This document shows positions 23,531 through 31,812 of a stretch of 34,045 nt of DNA, piece by piece. This stretch comes from a bacterium. GTDB lineage: Bacteria > Margulisbacteria > Marinamargulisbacteria > CANKTL01. The translations under genes and the position numbers were made by a program. The notes under the pieces were generated by a model, which was not told the origin of the DNA, did not search any database, and saw only the letters and a program-made list of their open reading frames with translations. The stretch spans positions 1 to 34,045 of the forward strand of contig CANKTL010000005.1 in assembly GCA_947486405.1 (NCBI GenBank). The letters are read 5' to 3'. The first letter of the stretch is position 1. Each line of letters starts with the position of its first letter.

Positions 23531-25189
23531 TTATATTTCAGGATCAACAGCTGCGATCATTTGTCGGCGACCGATACCAAACGCAATTGGGGTCACTTTG
23601 AGTCCTGGTGCAGCCTGGCGGCGTTTGTATTCGTTGTGAATAATCTTTTGAATCACCCATTTCACGGTGGAATTCGGGTGACCAGACGCCACTATTTGAG
23701 AGACAGAGCGCCTTTTCTCGATATACTGGATCAAGATGTCATCCAGAATATGATATTCAGGCAATGTATCTTGATCGGTTTGATTAGGGCGAAGTTCAGC
23801 TGAAGGCGGCTTGGTTAATGTAGATACCGGTATTAGCGGACGATGAGCGTTTATGTCATCTGCCAACTTGTAGACTAGGGTTTTGGTGACGTCTGCCAAT
23901 ACTGAGAGCGCCCCACACATATCGCCGTATAGCGTGCAGTACCCAACTGCCAATTCGCTTTTATTGCCGGTTGAAAGTAATAAATATCCAAATTTATTTG
24001 CCAGCGCCATTAACAGGTTCCCCCGTACGCGTGCTTGGATGTTTTCTTCGGCTATATTGGGTTTCGTGCCCTCAAAAAAGGGATTAAGGCTAGACTCAAA
24101 TTGAACAACGATCGGGTCAATATCGATCACGTCGATTTGAATGCCCAATGCTACAGCTAATTCTTTGGCATCGATTACTGAGTGTTCAGAGGAATACCGA
24201 GATGGCAGTGCCACTCCCACAACATTGTCAGGACCTAAGGCCTCTGCTGCGAGGCATGCGACTACGGCTGAATCGATGCCACCGGACAATCCCAAAATCG
24301 CTGTATCGAAACCGGTTTTTCTAAAATAGTCTCGGATACCCAATACCAAGGCCTGATGCAACGATTCAATTTCGTTGATCGACTCAAAATCAGTAGGTAA
24401 GGTCAAATGGCGATCAATGGTTTGAACGGATTCAGTAAAAGTAGGTAATGCCCCCAATACTTTGCCGGATTCATTAAGCGCGAAACTACCGCCGTCAAAG
24501 ATGAGTTCATCATTGGCGCCCACCTGGTTGACGTAAATGTAGGTAATCGGAACTTGGGCCACGTGGGATTGAAAAATTTCATGACGAATATTGATTTTGC
24601 CAGTCTCAAATGGCGATGCGGCAATTGAAATCAACAGGGTAGTCCCCTCTTTCGCCAGTTCTTGCAGGGGATTGTCGGTATAGTGAACGCTACTGTGCCA
24701 ATATTTTTTATTGCTCCAGGCGTCCTCGCAAATTAGGATCCCAATTTTTTCACCTTTGAAATCGATGGGTTTCCAGGCCGTTGCCGGCTCGAAATACCGC
24801 AGCTCGTCAAAGACGTCGTAGCTGGGCAACAGCCCTTTGTGCTGGATACCAATAGTTTTGCCGTTTGAAATGATAAATGCGGAGTTATATAACCGCTTCC
24901 CGCCGGCATTGGGATTTAGGCTAGGGGCGCCAATGATGATCCCCATTGTGGGATATAGCGTCGATATCTTTGACTCAATCACTGCAATTGCTTGCGTGAC
25001 CTGAGTAATGAAGTCGGTTCGCTCTAATAAGTCGCGTGGGGGATATCCTGTAATGCAAAGCTCAGGAAACACAACGAGGTCAGAGCGATCGTTGGCGGCT
25101 TGTTTACAGGCTTGGCGAATCAAATCCACGTTATTTGGAATGTCGCCAATGATGGGGTTTATTTGAGCTAAAGTAATTCGATTAATCAT
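23531..25189 (-). CDS. nadE: Glutamine-dependent NAD+ synthetase
   Basis: Amidates nicotinic acid adenine dinucleotide to NAD+ with ATP, using glutamine as ammonia source. It has 552 residues in two domains. The N-terminal nitrilase-type glutaminase has its Glu-Lys-Cys triad at Glu43 (FPEL), Lys118 (QHKGLLP) and Cys154 (LICEDAW). The C-terminal synthetase has the PP-loop SGGIDS at 302-307, a SSEHS segment and STGNKSELAVGY, where ATP and substrate bind. AAAGG lies 5 nt before ATG 25189. Having the glutaminase domain fits organisms that cannot rely on free ammonia. The 61-bp inverted repeat upstream could affect its expression. Confidence 0.97.
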   Translation of the reverse strand: MINRITLAQINPIIGDIPNNVDLIRQACKQAANDRSDLVVFPELCITGYPPRDLLERTDFITQVTQAIAVIESKISTLYPTMGIIIGAPSLNPNAGGKRLYNSAFIISNGKTIGIQHKGLLPSYDVFDELRYFEPATAWKPIDFKGEKIGILICEDAWSNKKYWHSSVHYTDNPLQELAKEGTTLLISIAASPFETGKINIRHEIFQSHVAQVPITYIYVNQVGANDELIFDGGSFALNESGKVLGALPTFTESVQTIDRHLTLPTDFESINEIESLHQALVLGIRDYFRKTGFDTAILGLSGGIDSAVVACLAAEALGPDNVVGVALPSRYSSEHSVIDAKELAVALGIQIDVIDIDPIVVQFESSLNPFFEGTKPNIAEENIQARVRGNLLMALANKFGYLLLSTGNKSELAVGYCTLYGDMCGALSVLADVTKTLVYKLADDINAHRPLIPVSTLTKPPSAELRPNQTDQDTLPEYHILDDILIQYIEKRRSVSQIVASGHPNSTVKWVIQKIIHNEYKRRQAAPGLKVTPIAFGIGRRQMIAAVDPEI

Positions 25190-25265
25190 ACAAACCTTTA
25201 ATATAACAGAGAAATTCGATGAAATTTAATTTTTTGCGTTTCGATAAATAGGTGTAAGTCCCCTT

Positions 25266-25326
25266 TGCGGGTTAGCTTTCACGAAAGTTCCCCCTTTCTT
25301 GATGACCAACCACCGGCTAACCCGCA
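25266..25326. repeat. GC-rich inverted repeat with 39-nt loop upstream of nadE
   Basis: Perfect 11-bp arms, TGCGGGTTAGC (25266-25276) and its complement (25316-25326), flank a loop that can fold further (CTTTC 25276-25280 with GAAAG 25283-25287, then CTTTC again at 25294). It lies in the only spacer between the S8 protease stop (25340) and nadE (25189), on the minus strand. Neither side has a T-run, so it is not a plain intrinsic terminator. Options are a transcript 3'-end structure, a cis-regulatory RNA for nadE, or a small repeat element. Confidence 0.6.
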
Positions 25327-25339
25327 CCCCTATCCCCAT

Positions 25340-27613
25340 TTACTTAACTGCAATCTTTATTCGCTTGGTCTTTTGTTGACCATCTTCAGAGGTTACCGTA
25401 ATCACGGCAAAATATACACCTGAAGGTACAACTGAACCGTCGTCGGACTTCCCCGTCCAGACAATTTCATTGTAGCCTGCAAAAATCGATTCGGATATCT
25501 GGGTTACTTTTTCAAAATAGCGGCTCCAAATTGAAATCTCGACTTTTCCGTTGCGACTGGATTGAAACGCGATTTTGGTTGATTGAATTTGTGGAGAAAA
25601 CGGATTGGGATAATTGAGGATTGTGTTGCCACCATTCGGGCCATTCAATGTCAAGGTGGTGTTAGATAGAGTCGAATTTAGGATAAGGGTGAATTCTTTC
25701 GGATTTCCTTTGGTATCCTGAACCGTGATGCGAACGGTGACGCTGCTCGTCGCAATCGAGTCTGGAATAGGAATGCTAAGGCGACCGGCTGCAAAGGTCA
25801 CGCCATTTTGGATGATTTCATCATTAACGCGCACGATAATCGAGTTGGTCGCAATGCCCGAATAGTCATTGATCGTCACAGAAATCGAGTTTCCTACTTC
25901 GACAAAGTCATGGTCTTGGATGGCGCTTGAAATACTAGGTCCGCTCAAATCGCTGAGCGTGATTTGATACACGCCTGATGCTGGCACCACCACCGAGTTG
26001 CTTGGATTCGAATCATTTGCCTCAATCGTGTAGTCGATTTTCTGAACATTTTGAGTGGTGGTGATATAGCCGGTGAAGCTAGTTCCGCTACGGGTCATTG
26101 AGCTGTATTTCCAATCGGAAATCGTAGATTCAGTGATTTCCCGATATTTGACTCGCCCTCGCGGCGGCAATACGTCGGACAGGTTGTCCGATATTGTTGC
26201 GGATACGGTGATGGCTTGCTCCGCAGTTGCGCCGGTTAGTGGAATGTGGGAAATGGCGGGTGGAGAAGCGTCGAAATATGCCAGAGCTGATAGCGCATCG
26301 ACGACGCCATATCCGGTTTGGGGGGAATGAGCACCTGTATATCCTTGCGTGGTTGCCATCAGTGCGTTTTTTATATTTGCACTGGGGTATTTGCCTAAAA
26401 TTAGTGCCGCAATACCCGATACGATAGGCGTGGCTAGTGATGTGCCTGTTGCGAATACATATCCGTTAGGCAAGGGATCCGTGCCATTTTCAGCCACATA
26501 CCCAGTTGTGAGGATGGCTTCGCCGGGAGCAGCGACGGCCACATTTTCGCCATAGTTGCTAAATGATGAAAATCGGTTTTGAGAACTGACTGATGATACT
26601 GTAAAAACACCAGGAAGTGAGGCCGGAATAAAGTCATTGTCCTCGATATTGATACCGGGAGATCCATTTCCTGCCGCAGCGACCACCAAAACGTTATTTG
26701 AAATGGCATACTCGACCGCGTCATCCAGGCAAAATTCTAAACAGCGTTCATCGCCCACTCCGCCCAGACTGAGATTAATAATTTTAGCGCCGTTATCGGT
26801 GGCATACACAATGGCGTTATATAAGCCGGCGGTATCAAATTCCCCATCAACTCCCCCGCTCGTGTGGACGGCGTATCCAGCCCTCAGTGGCATGATTTTG
26901 GTGTTTCCCCCTACTCCTTTTATTCCCTTATCGTTGTTGTGCTCAGCTGAAATAACCCCACTGACTTCAGTTCCATGGCCCACCCGGTCGGTTGGGTCAC
27001 CGTCTTCGGTTGTGTAGTCTTCATAGCTTAAGCGTTGAAGAAGACCCGGGCCGGATGTCACAAAGTCCCATCCACGCCAGTCATCAATTTTCCCGTTATT
27101 GTCATCATCAATATTATTGGACGGAATCTCACCCGGATTATTCCAAATTTTATTTTTTAAATCGTCGTGATCAAAATATATGCCGGTGTCAATTACCGCA
27201 ACAAAGACATCAGAATTACCTGATGATATTTGCCATGCTTCGGGGAGATTGAGCTGGGCCAAATAATTTTGACTCACCGAAACCGGGTCTGTTTGCCCGG
27301 TTTGCTCCATCCGAATAACATAGTTGGGCTTGGCCCACAAAATTTCAGGGGACTCTTTTAATTGGGCAACTATTTGGGGCACATCAATCTCGGAATTAAA
27401 AAAAAGCCGATAAATCAGATTTTGGCTTTGTGCATGAGATTTTACCAAGGCGATTGCTTCGGCACGATATGGGGGTAATTCGGAAAATACAGCCGGTGTT
27501 TTCTGCGTCAAGGGAACGGCAACTTTAACGATTAATTGGTTGGGAACGAAGGCAGTTCCAAAAGTCGGAATCGCTGAAACGCTCATCAATATAAGTAAAG
27601 CAAGTACCCGCAT
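25340..27613 (-). CDS. Secreted subtilisin-like (S8) protease with C-terminal FlgD-like domain
   Basis: A 757-residue exported serine protease. It has a signal peptide (1-20), a short inhibitor-like propeptide (about 24-103, including LIVKV and ILWAKPNYVI), then the S8 domain with catalytic Asp142 (AVIDTG), His213 (GHGTEVSG), oxyanion Asn316 (AAAGNG) and Ser392 (GTSLATP). A Asp/Asn-rich stretch at 167-178 probably binds calcium. Residues 445-660 hold Ig-like beta domains. The last 95 residues (NYPNPFSP, then VPSGVYFAVITV) are a FlgD-Ig-like module of the kind found at the C-terminus of many secreted enzymes in uncultured phyla, sometimes linked to type IX secretion; no such machinery is seen here. 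ATG 27613 has no Shine-Dalgarno. Confidence 0.94.
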   Translation of the reverse strand: MRVLALLILMSVSAIPTFGTAFVPNQLIVKVAVPLTQKTPAVFSELPPYRAEAIALVKSHAQSQNLIYRLFFNSEIDVPQIVAQLKESPEILWAKPNYVIRMEQTGQTDPVSVSQNYLAQLNLPEAWQISSGNSDVFVAVIDTGIYFDHDDLKNKIWNNPGEIPSNNIDDDNNGKIDDWRGWDFVTSGPGLLQRLSYEDYTTEDGDPTDRVGHGTEVSGVISAEHNNDKGIKGVGGNTKIMPLRAGYAVHTSGGVDGEFDTAGLYNAIVYATDNGAKIINLSLGGVGDERCLEFCLDDAVEYAISNNVLVVAAAGNGSPGINIEDNDFIPASLPGVFTVSSVSSQNRFSSFSNYGENVAVAAPGEAILTTGYVAENGTDPLPNGYVFATGTSLATPIVSGIAALILGKYPSANIKNALMATTQGYTGAHSPQTGYGVVDALSALAYFDASPPAISHIPLTGATAEQAITVSATISDNLSDVLPPRGRVKYREITESTISDWKYSSMTRSGTSFTGYITTTQNVQKIDYTIEANDSNPSNSVVVPASGVYQITLSDLSGPSISSAIQDHDFVEVGNSISVTINDYSGIATNSIIVRVNDEIIQNGVTFAAGRLSIPIPDSIATSSVTVRITVQDTKGNPKEFTLILNSTLSNTTLTLNGPNGGNTILNYPNPFSPQIQSTKIAFQSSRNGKVEISIWSRYFEKVTQISESIFAGYNEIVWTGKSDDGSVVPSGVYFAVITVTSEDGQQKTKRIKIAVK

Positions 27614-27642
27614 TATAAATCGATATTTGAGTCTAACCTAAA

Positions 27643-27672
27643 TTGCACCTTTTTAAAATCGGATGATATGAT
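27643..27672 (+). promoter_or_regulatory. xth-nth promoter
   Basis: TTGCAC (27643-27648) and TATGAT (27667-27672) are 18 bp apart. The -10 ends 11 nt before the xth ATG, so the leader would be about 4 nt and no Shine-Dalgarno is present. Confidence 0.5.
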
Positions 27673-27683
27673 GCCAATCGATT

Positions 27684-28472
27684 ATGAAAAACAGAACCAT
27701 TGTTTCGTGGAACGTTAACGGTGTTCGGGCCTGTGCCAACAAAGGCTTTTTAGATTATCTCGCTGCCGAATCTCCGGATGTTATCTGTTTGCAAGAAATT
27801 AAGGCGATGGAAAGTGATTTAGTTGATCATTTGGCGATGCCGTCGGGGTATTATTCGGTATGGGTATCGGCTGAAAAAAAGGGCTATAGCGGAGTCGCTA
27901 TTTTATCTAAGCAGAAGCCGATTAATGTTGTTTCCGGTTTTGGGATTCCGAAATTTGATTCTGAGGGTCGGGTCGTAATGGCCGAATTTGAGGAGTATTG
28001 CGTATTTAGTGTTTATTTTCCGAATGGTCAGCGGGGTGACGATCGTCTTGCTTACAAAGGAGAGTTTTATCAGGCCTTTTTTGATTACTGCGATGACCTA
28101 CGCCGAATTGGAAAACGTTTAATTATTTGTGGCGATTACAATACTGCCCATAGCGCCATTGATCTGGCACGGCCTCGGGAAAATGAAGGCGTTTCGGGGT
28201 TTTTGCCGATTGAACGCGAGTGGCTGGATGCGGTCGTTGACCGCGGATATGTGGATACCTTTCGCCACTTTCATAGTCAGCCTGCGGAGTATTCGTGGTG
28301 GTCGTATCGGGCCAATGCGCGGCGAAATAACGTTGGGTGGCGGATTGATTATGTCTTTGTGTCAGACGACGTGATGCCACTGGTGTCCGATGCCTTTATT
28401 CAACAAGGGATTATGGGGTCTGATCACTGCCCAGTCGGTGTTAAAATTTCGGTTTCTGCACCCAACGCTTAA
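27684..28472 (+). CDS. xth: Exodeoxyribonuclease III / AP endonuclease
   Basis: A 262-residue DNA-repair enzyme that cuts at abasic sites and trims 3' blocked ends in base-excision repair. Motifs follow the exonuclease III order: SWNVNGVRA (8-16), QEIKAM (metal-binding Glu), CGDYNTAH (catalytic Asp-Asn pair), GWRIDYVFVS and GSDHCPVG (catalytic His, near the C-terminus). The length is close to E. coli XthA (268). It stands 2 nt upstream of nth, giving a compact base-excision-repair operon. Confidence 0.97.
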   Translation: MKNRTIVSWNVNGVRACANKGFLDYLAAESPDVICLQEIKAMESDLVDHLAMPSGYYSVWVSAEKKGYSGVAILSKQKPINVVSGFGIPKFDSEGRVVMAEFEEYCVFSVYFPNGQRGDDRLAYKGEFYQAFFDYCDDLRRIGKRLIICGDYNTAHSAIDLARPRENEGVSGFLPIEREWLDAVVDRGYVDTFRHFHSQPAEYSWWSYRANARRNNVGWRIDYVFVSDDVMPLVSDAFIQQGIMGSDHCPVGVKISVSAPNA

Positions 28473-28474
28473 TC

Positions 28475-29146
28475 ATGGCCGAGTCTAAAACGGCAAAAAA
28501 GCGCAGGGGCTTAATTATATTTGACCGATTGGTAACTACTTACGGTGTGCCGCCGGCCTTTTTAAATCATGAAACGCCATTTCAATTGCTGATTGCCACG
28601 ATTATGTCGGCCCAATGTACGGATGCCCGAGTGAACATGGTCACTCCTGCCCTATTTGCCGAGTTTCCTGATGCTCAATCGATGGCAAATACAACACCAG
28701 AGGCCATTTTTCACCATATTCGTTCGGTGAGTTTCGGTAATACAAAATCCAAAAATATCGTTGCCACCGCAAAAAAGATAATGACCGAGTTTGCTGGAGA
28801 ATTCCCAACCACTCTTGATCAACTGATCACCTTACCCGGTGTGGGGCGAAAAACGGCCAATGTCGTATTGGGCCAGGCGTTTCAAGAACCCGGGATCACT
28901 GTTGATACGCACGTTAGACGACTGTCGGGGCGCCTCGGGTTTTCCAAGGCGCTTCAACCTGAAAAAATCGAGCAAGACTTAATGGTAGTTTGGCCCAAAG
29001 AAACCTGGACCGATTATTCGACGGTCCTGATTTTGCACGCCAGATCAAAATGCACAGCACGAAAGCCAAATTGCCTTCAATGCCCAATAGCGAATTTGTG
29101 TCCCAGCGCCGGACTATATCTATTGCCTTTGCGTCGGAATGGCTAG
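28475..29146 (+). CDS. nth: Endonuclease III (DNA glycosylase/AP lyase)
   Basis: Removes oxidised pyrimidines and nicks the abasic site. At 223 residues it has the helix-hairpin-helix LPGVGRKTANVV (120-131) with catalytic Lys126 and the catalytic Asp144 (VDTHVRR). The C-terminal 4Fe-4S cluster has the expected C-x6-C-x2-C-x5-C pattern at Cys193, 200, 203 and 209. Its AP-lyase product is a substrate for XthA upstream, which explains the operon. The last 27 bp overlap the 3' end of mrp on the other strand. Confidence 0.97.
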   Translation: MAESKTAKKRRGLIIFDRLVTTYGVPPAFLNHETPFQLLIATIMSAQCTDARVNMVTPALFAEFPDAQSMANTTPEAIFHHIRSVSFGNTKSKNIVATAKKIMTEFAGEFPTTLDQLITLPGVGRKTANVVLGQAFQEPGITVDTHVRRLSGRLGFSKALQPEKIEQDLMVVWPKETWTDYSTVLILHARSKCTARKPNCLQCPIANLCPSAGLYLLPLRRNG

Positions 29147-30490
29147 TTGATTCAAGATCGTGTCGGTAGGAATCAATGAATCGTGGCCATCGCTCCATTT
29201 TAAAAACCAGGCATAATTGCCCACGGGTTTTGGCGGTTCGAGCGCCGTTAATGTATCTGGAATTGCCGCCGCATCCACCATTACTTCTTGGGTCCATTCA
29301 TTGATGCAGTGTGCACATTGGCAGCCGGCGCGGAGTGTTTTTGCTGAAACGGTCCCTATGCTCTCGCCATCGCGCGTAATGCGAATTAAGCGTCCCTCAT
29401 CACAGGATTCAACATTAACAAGGGCCTTACCCTCATGCGTAATTTTTGCCACTTCCCTTACAACGCTCTGACTCAGCGCCCAAAACGGATTACTGTCGCT
29501 TTTGCCGTCTAAAATCACACTAATCGGCAATCCTTCATCGGCCCCTTCTGAAATCTGCGGCATGAGTGGTACTTCAAAACTAGCTGCGATTCCAAATTGG
29601 CGTTTCAGTTTTTCGGTTACATTATTGGCCCCAAACAAATAATGTTTTTTGTCGCAATTGTCGCACACAAAATAACTCATGTTTTCTACGACTGCGATTG
29701 CCGGAATCTTGAGCGATCCGAACATTTGGATCCCTTTTTCCACGTCAATAAAGCTAACATATTGAGGAGTTGTCACGATGACTGCGGCTGTAATAGGAAC
29801 TAGCTGAGCCAGCGTAAGTTGAATGTCACCGGTGCCAGGGGGTAAATCTAGGATGAGGTAGTCCAAATGGCCCCAATCTGTACCGGTTAATAGTTGGTTA
29901 ATCACCTGAGACACCATCGGGCCGCGCATCATGGCCGGGCCAGGGTTGTCAGGATCTTGAACATATCCGAATGACATCAATTTAACGCCGTTTTGAACCA
30001 CGGGCATGAGCAGGTCTTTTTTGAATTGGATGGGCTGCGGATTAATTTTGACCATTACCGGCAAACTTGGGCCATAGACGTCGGCATCAAAAATCCCCAC
30101 TTCCGCCCCTTGCTGAGCCAAGCTAAATGCCAAATTAACCGCCACCGTCGATTTTCCAACGCCACCCTTGCAACTGGACACCGCAATGATGTGGCGAACA
30201 TGAACCAGCCCATTTTGCTTGGCTTCGATGCCAGCCGTTTTTTTAGAGGCCCCCATCTCGATTGCCACATCAGTTACCCAAGGGAGTTCTCGAATGGCGG
30301 TTTCGGCCTCTCGTTGAAACATATCTTTTACTGGGCAAGCAGGCGTTGTGAGTTCAATTCGCAGCGATACAGCGCCGCCTTGAATCTGAAGGTTATGAAT
30401 AAATCCAAGCGTGACGATATCCTTGCCCAAATCGGGGTCAATGATGCGGGAGAGTTGGGTTAAAATCTGGGTATCTTGGGGGTTGCTCAT
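29120..30490 (-). CDS. mrp: Mrp/ApbC-type iron-sulfur carrier with C-terminal DUF971 domain (HCF101-like)
   Basis: A 456-residue P-loop ATPase that carries 4Fe-4S clusters to target proteins. Three domains follow in order. MIP18/DUF59 is at about 5-80 (TTPACPVKDMF with Cys52). The Mrp/NBP35 ATPase is at about 95-355, with deviant Walker A CKGGVGKST (107-115), DADVYGPS and the cluster motif CDNC at 276-279. A DUF971 domain is at about 362-448, with a CxCxxC at Cys390, 392 and 395 and the WSDGHDS signature. This MIP18-ATPase-DUF971 order is that of plant chloroplast HCF101. Bacterial Mrp proteins usually lack the third domain. Its ATG overlaps the miaB stop (TAATG), so it is translated with the two methylthiotransferases. 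Confidence 0.93.
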   Translation of the reverse strand: MSNPQDTQILTQLSRIIDPDLGKDIVTLGFIHNLQIQGGAVSLRIELTTPACPVKDMFQREAETAIRELPWVTDVAIEMGASKKTAGIEAKQNGLVHVRHIIAVSSCKGGVGKSTVAVNLAFSLAQQGAEVGIFDADVYGPSLPVMVKINPQPIQFKKDLLMPVVQNGVKLMSFGYVQDPDNPGPAMMRGPMVSQVINQLLTGTDWGHLDYLILDLPPGTGDIQLTLAQLVPITAAVIVTTPQYVSFIDVEKGIQMFGSLKIPAIAVVENMSYFVCDNCDKKHYLFGANNVTEKLKRQFGIAASFEVPLMPQISEGADEGLPISVILDGKSDSNPFWALSQSVVREVAKITHEGKALVNVESCDEGRLIRITRDGESIGTVSAKTLRAGCQCAHCINEWTQEVMVDAAAIPDTLTALEPPKPVGNYAWFLKWSDGHDSLIPTDTILNQLAIPTQRQ

Positions 30491-31812
30491 TATGAAACGA
30501 CGCGTCCCCGAAGCAAATTCGGGGAGGCTCCTTCAATGGCCAAATTAACGGTTTGACCCAATGCCAGTCCATCTACAAACGGAAACGAGGTGATGATTCC
30601 GCCGTCGGTTCTGCCCCGCACGGCTTCACTGTCACGCCGCGTGCCAATTTGATCAATGAGCACGGACTCCACTGACCCGATATAACTTTCGTGCCGCTCT
30701 AACGAAATATCTTTTTGAATCTCGATGAGTCGCATAATGCGATCAGTTTTTACTTCCTCGGAAACATCGTCTGGAAATTGTTTAGCGGCCCGGGTAAGCG
30801 GTCTTTCGGAATATTTAAAAATAAAAGCAGAGTCAAATTTCACGGCTTTGATTACGTGTTCCGTGTCTAAATACTCGGCTTCGGTTTCAGTAGGAAAACC
30901 CACGATAATATCGGTGGTCATAACGACACCAGGAATGGTTTTGTACACTTGATCAGCCACTTCTAAAAATTCCGCTTGATTGTATGTTCGGTTCATTTTA
31001 TCTAAGACGCGATCATTACCTGCTTGTAAGGGCAAATGGATCTGCTTACAAATATTCTTTCGTTCGGCCATCAATTGAAGTAAAGGTAGCGGGAAATCTT
31101 TGGGGTGCGGTGAGGTAAATCGAATACGCTCGATTCCGGCCACATCACTCACTTTTTCCATCAAATCCACAAATCGATCGTCTTCATACCGATATGAATT
31201 CACGTTTTGACCCAATAGCGTCACTTGCTTGTAGCCAGCGTCTACCAGGCGATTGACCTCTTCAATGATGTTTTGCGGCTCACGGCTGCGTTCGCGACCT
31301 CGGGTATAGGGAACGACACAAAAGGTACAGAAATTATTACAGCCGCGCATAATTGCCAGCCACGCGTTGACGCCATCGTTCCGGCTGGGTTCGATATCGG
31401 AATACGTTTCCATTTCGGAGAGTGTTACATCAAAGCTTTTTTTGCCGGTTTGATATAAATCATGAATTAACGTGGGGAGTTGTTTGTAGCTGTCGGGACC
31501 GGCAATAAAGTCGATCTTGAGCTTGGGATTATCCAGTAACTGCTGGCGAAAATTAGTGGCCATACAGCCTAAAATACCAATTTTGACATCTTTCCGTTCT
31601 GAGCTGTGAATAATTTCGTGAATGCGATTAAACACTTTTCGGTTGGCGTTATCACGTACTGAGCACGTATTGAGCATCACCACGTCGGCCTGAGTTTCTT
31701 TATCAACCAGCTGAAAGGCGTTGTTTTTTAAAATAGACTTAGCCAGCTCAGAATCATATTCATTCATCTGGCATCCATAGGTTTCAATAAAAACTGTTTT
31801 CGGCGACGTCAT
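30490..31812 (-). CDS. miaB: tRNA-2-methylthio-N6-dimethylallyladenosine synthase
   Basis: Adds a methylthio group to i6A37 of tRNAs reading UNN codons. The 440-residue protein has the UPF0004 domain with Cys14, Cys50 and Cys83 (auxiliary cluster), the radical-SAM motif at Cys158, Cys162 and Cys165 (RGCNNFCTFC), VVPYTRGRERSR right after it, and a C-terminal TRAM domain (about 375-440). The start overlaps the mtaB stop (ATGA) and the stop overlaps the mrp start. A MiaA prenyltransferase gene is not in the window but is required for its substrate. Confidence 0.96.
   Translation of the reverse strand: MTSPKTVFIETYGCQMNEYDSELAKSILKNNAFQLVDKETQADVVMLNTCSVRDNANRKVFNRIHEIIHSSERKDVKIGILGCMATNFRQQLLDNPKLKIDFIAGPDSYKQLPTLIHDLYQTGKKSFDVTLSEMETYSDIEPSRNDGVNAWLAIMRGCNNFCTFCVVPYTRGRERSREPQNIIEEVNRLVDAGYKQVTLLGQNVNSYRYEDDRFVDLMEKVSDVAGIERIRFTSPHPKDFPLPLLQLMAERKNICKQIHLPLQAGNDRVLDKMNRTYNQAEFLEVADQVYKTIPGVVMTTDIIVGFPTETEAEYLDTEHVIKAVKFDSAFIFKYSERPLTRAAKQFPDDVSEEVKTDRIMRLIEIQKDISLERHESYIGSVESVLIDQIGTRRDSEAVRGRTDGGIITSFPFVDGLALGQTVNLAIEGASPNLLRGRVVS

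Noticed and set aside
25245-25290. Start of a group II intron (GGTGTAAGTCCCC resembles intron text)
   Set aside because: No reverse transcriptase, no domain V pairing and only 150 bp of spacer; the similarity is short.
25266-25326. Integron attC site
   Set aside because: The GTTAGC/GCTAAC arms resemble attC cores, but the orientation is reversed (attC begins with RYYYAAC and ends with GTTRRRY), and no integrase or cassettes are present.
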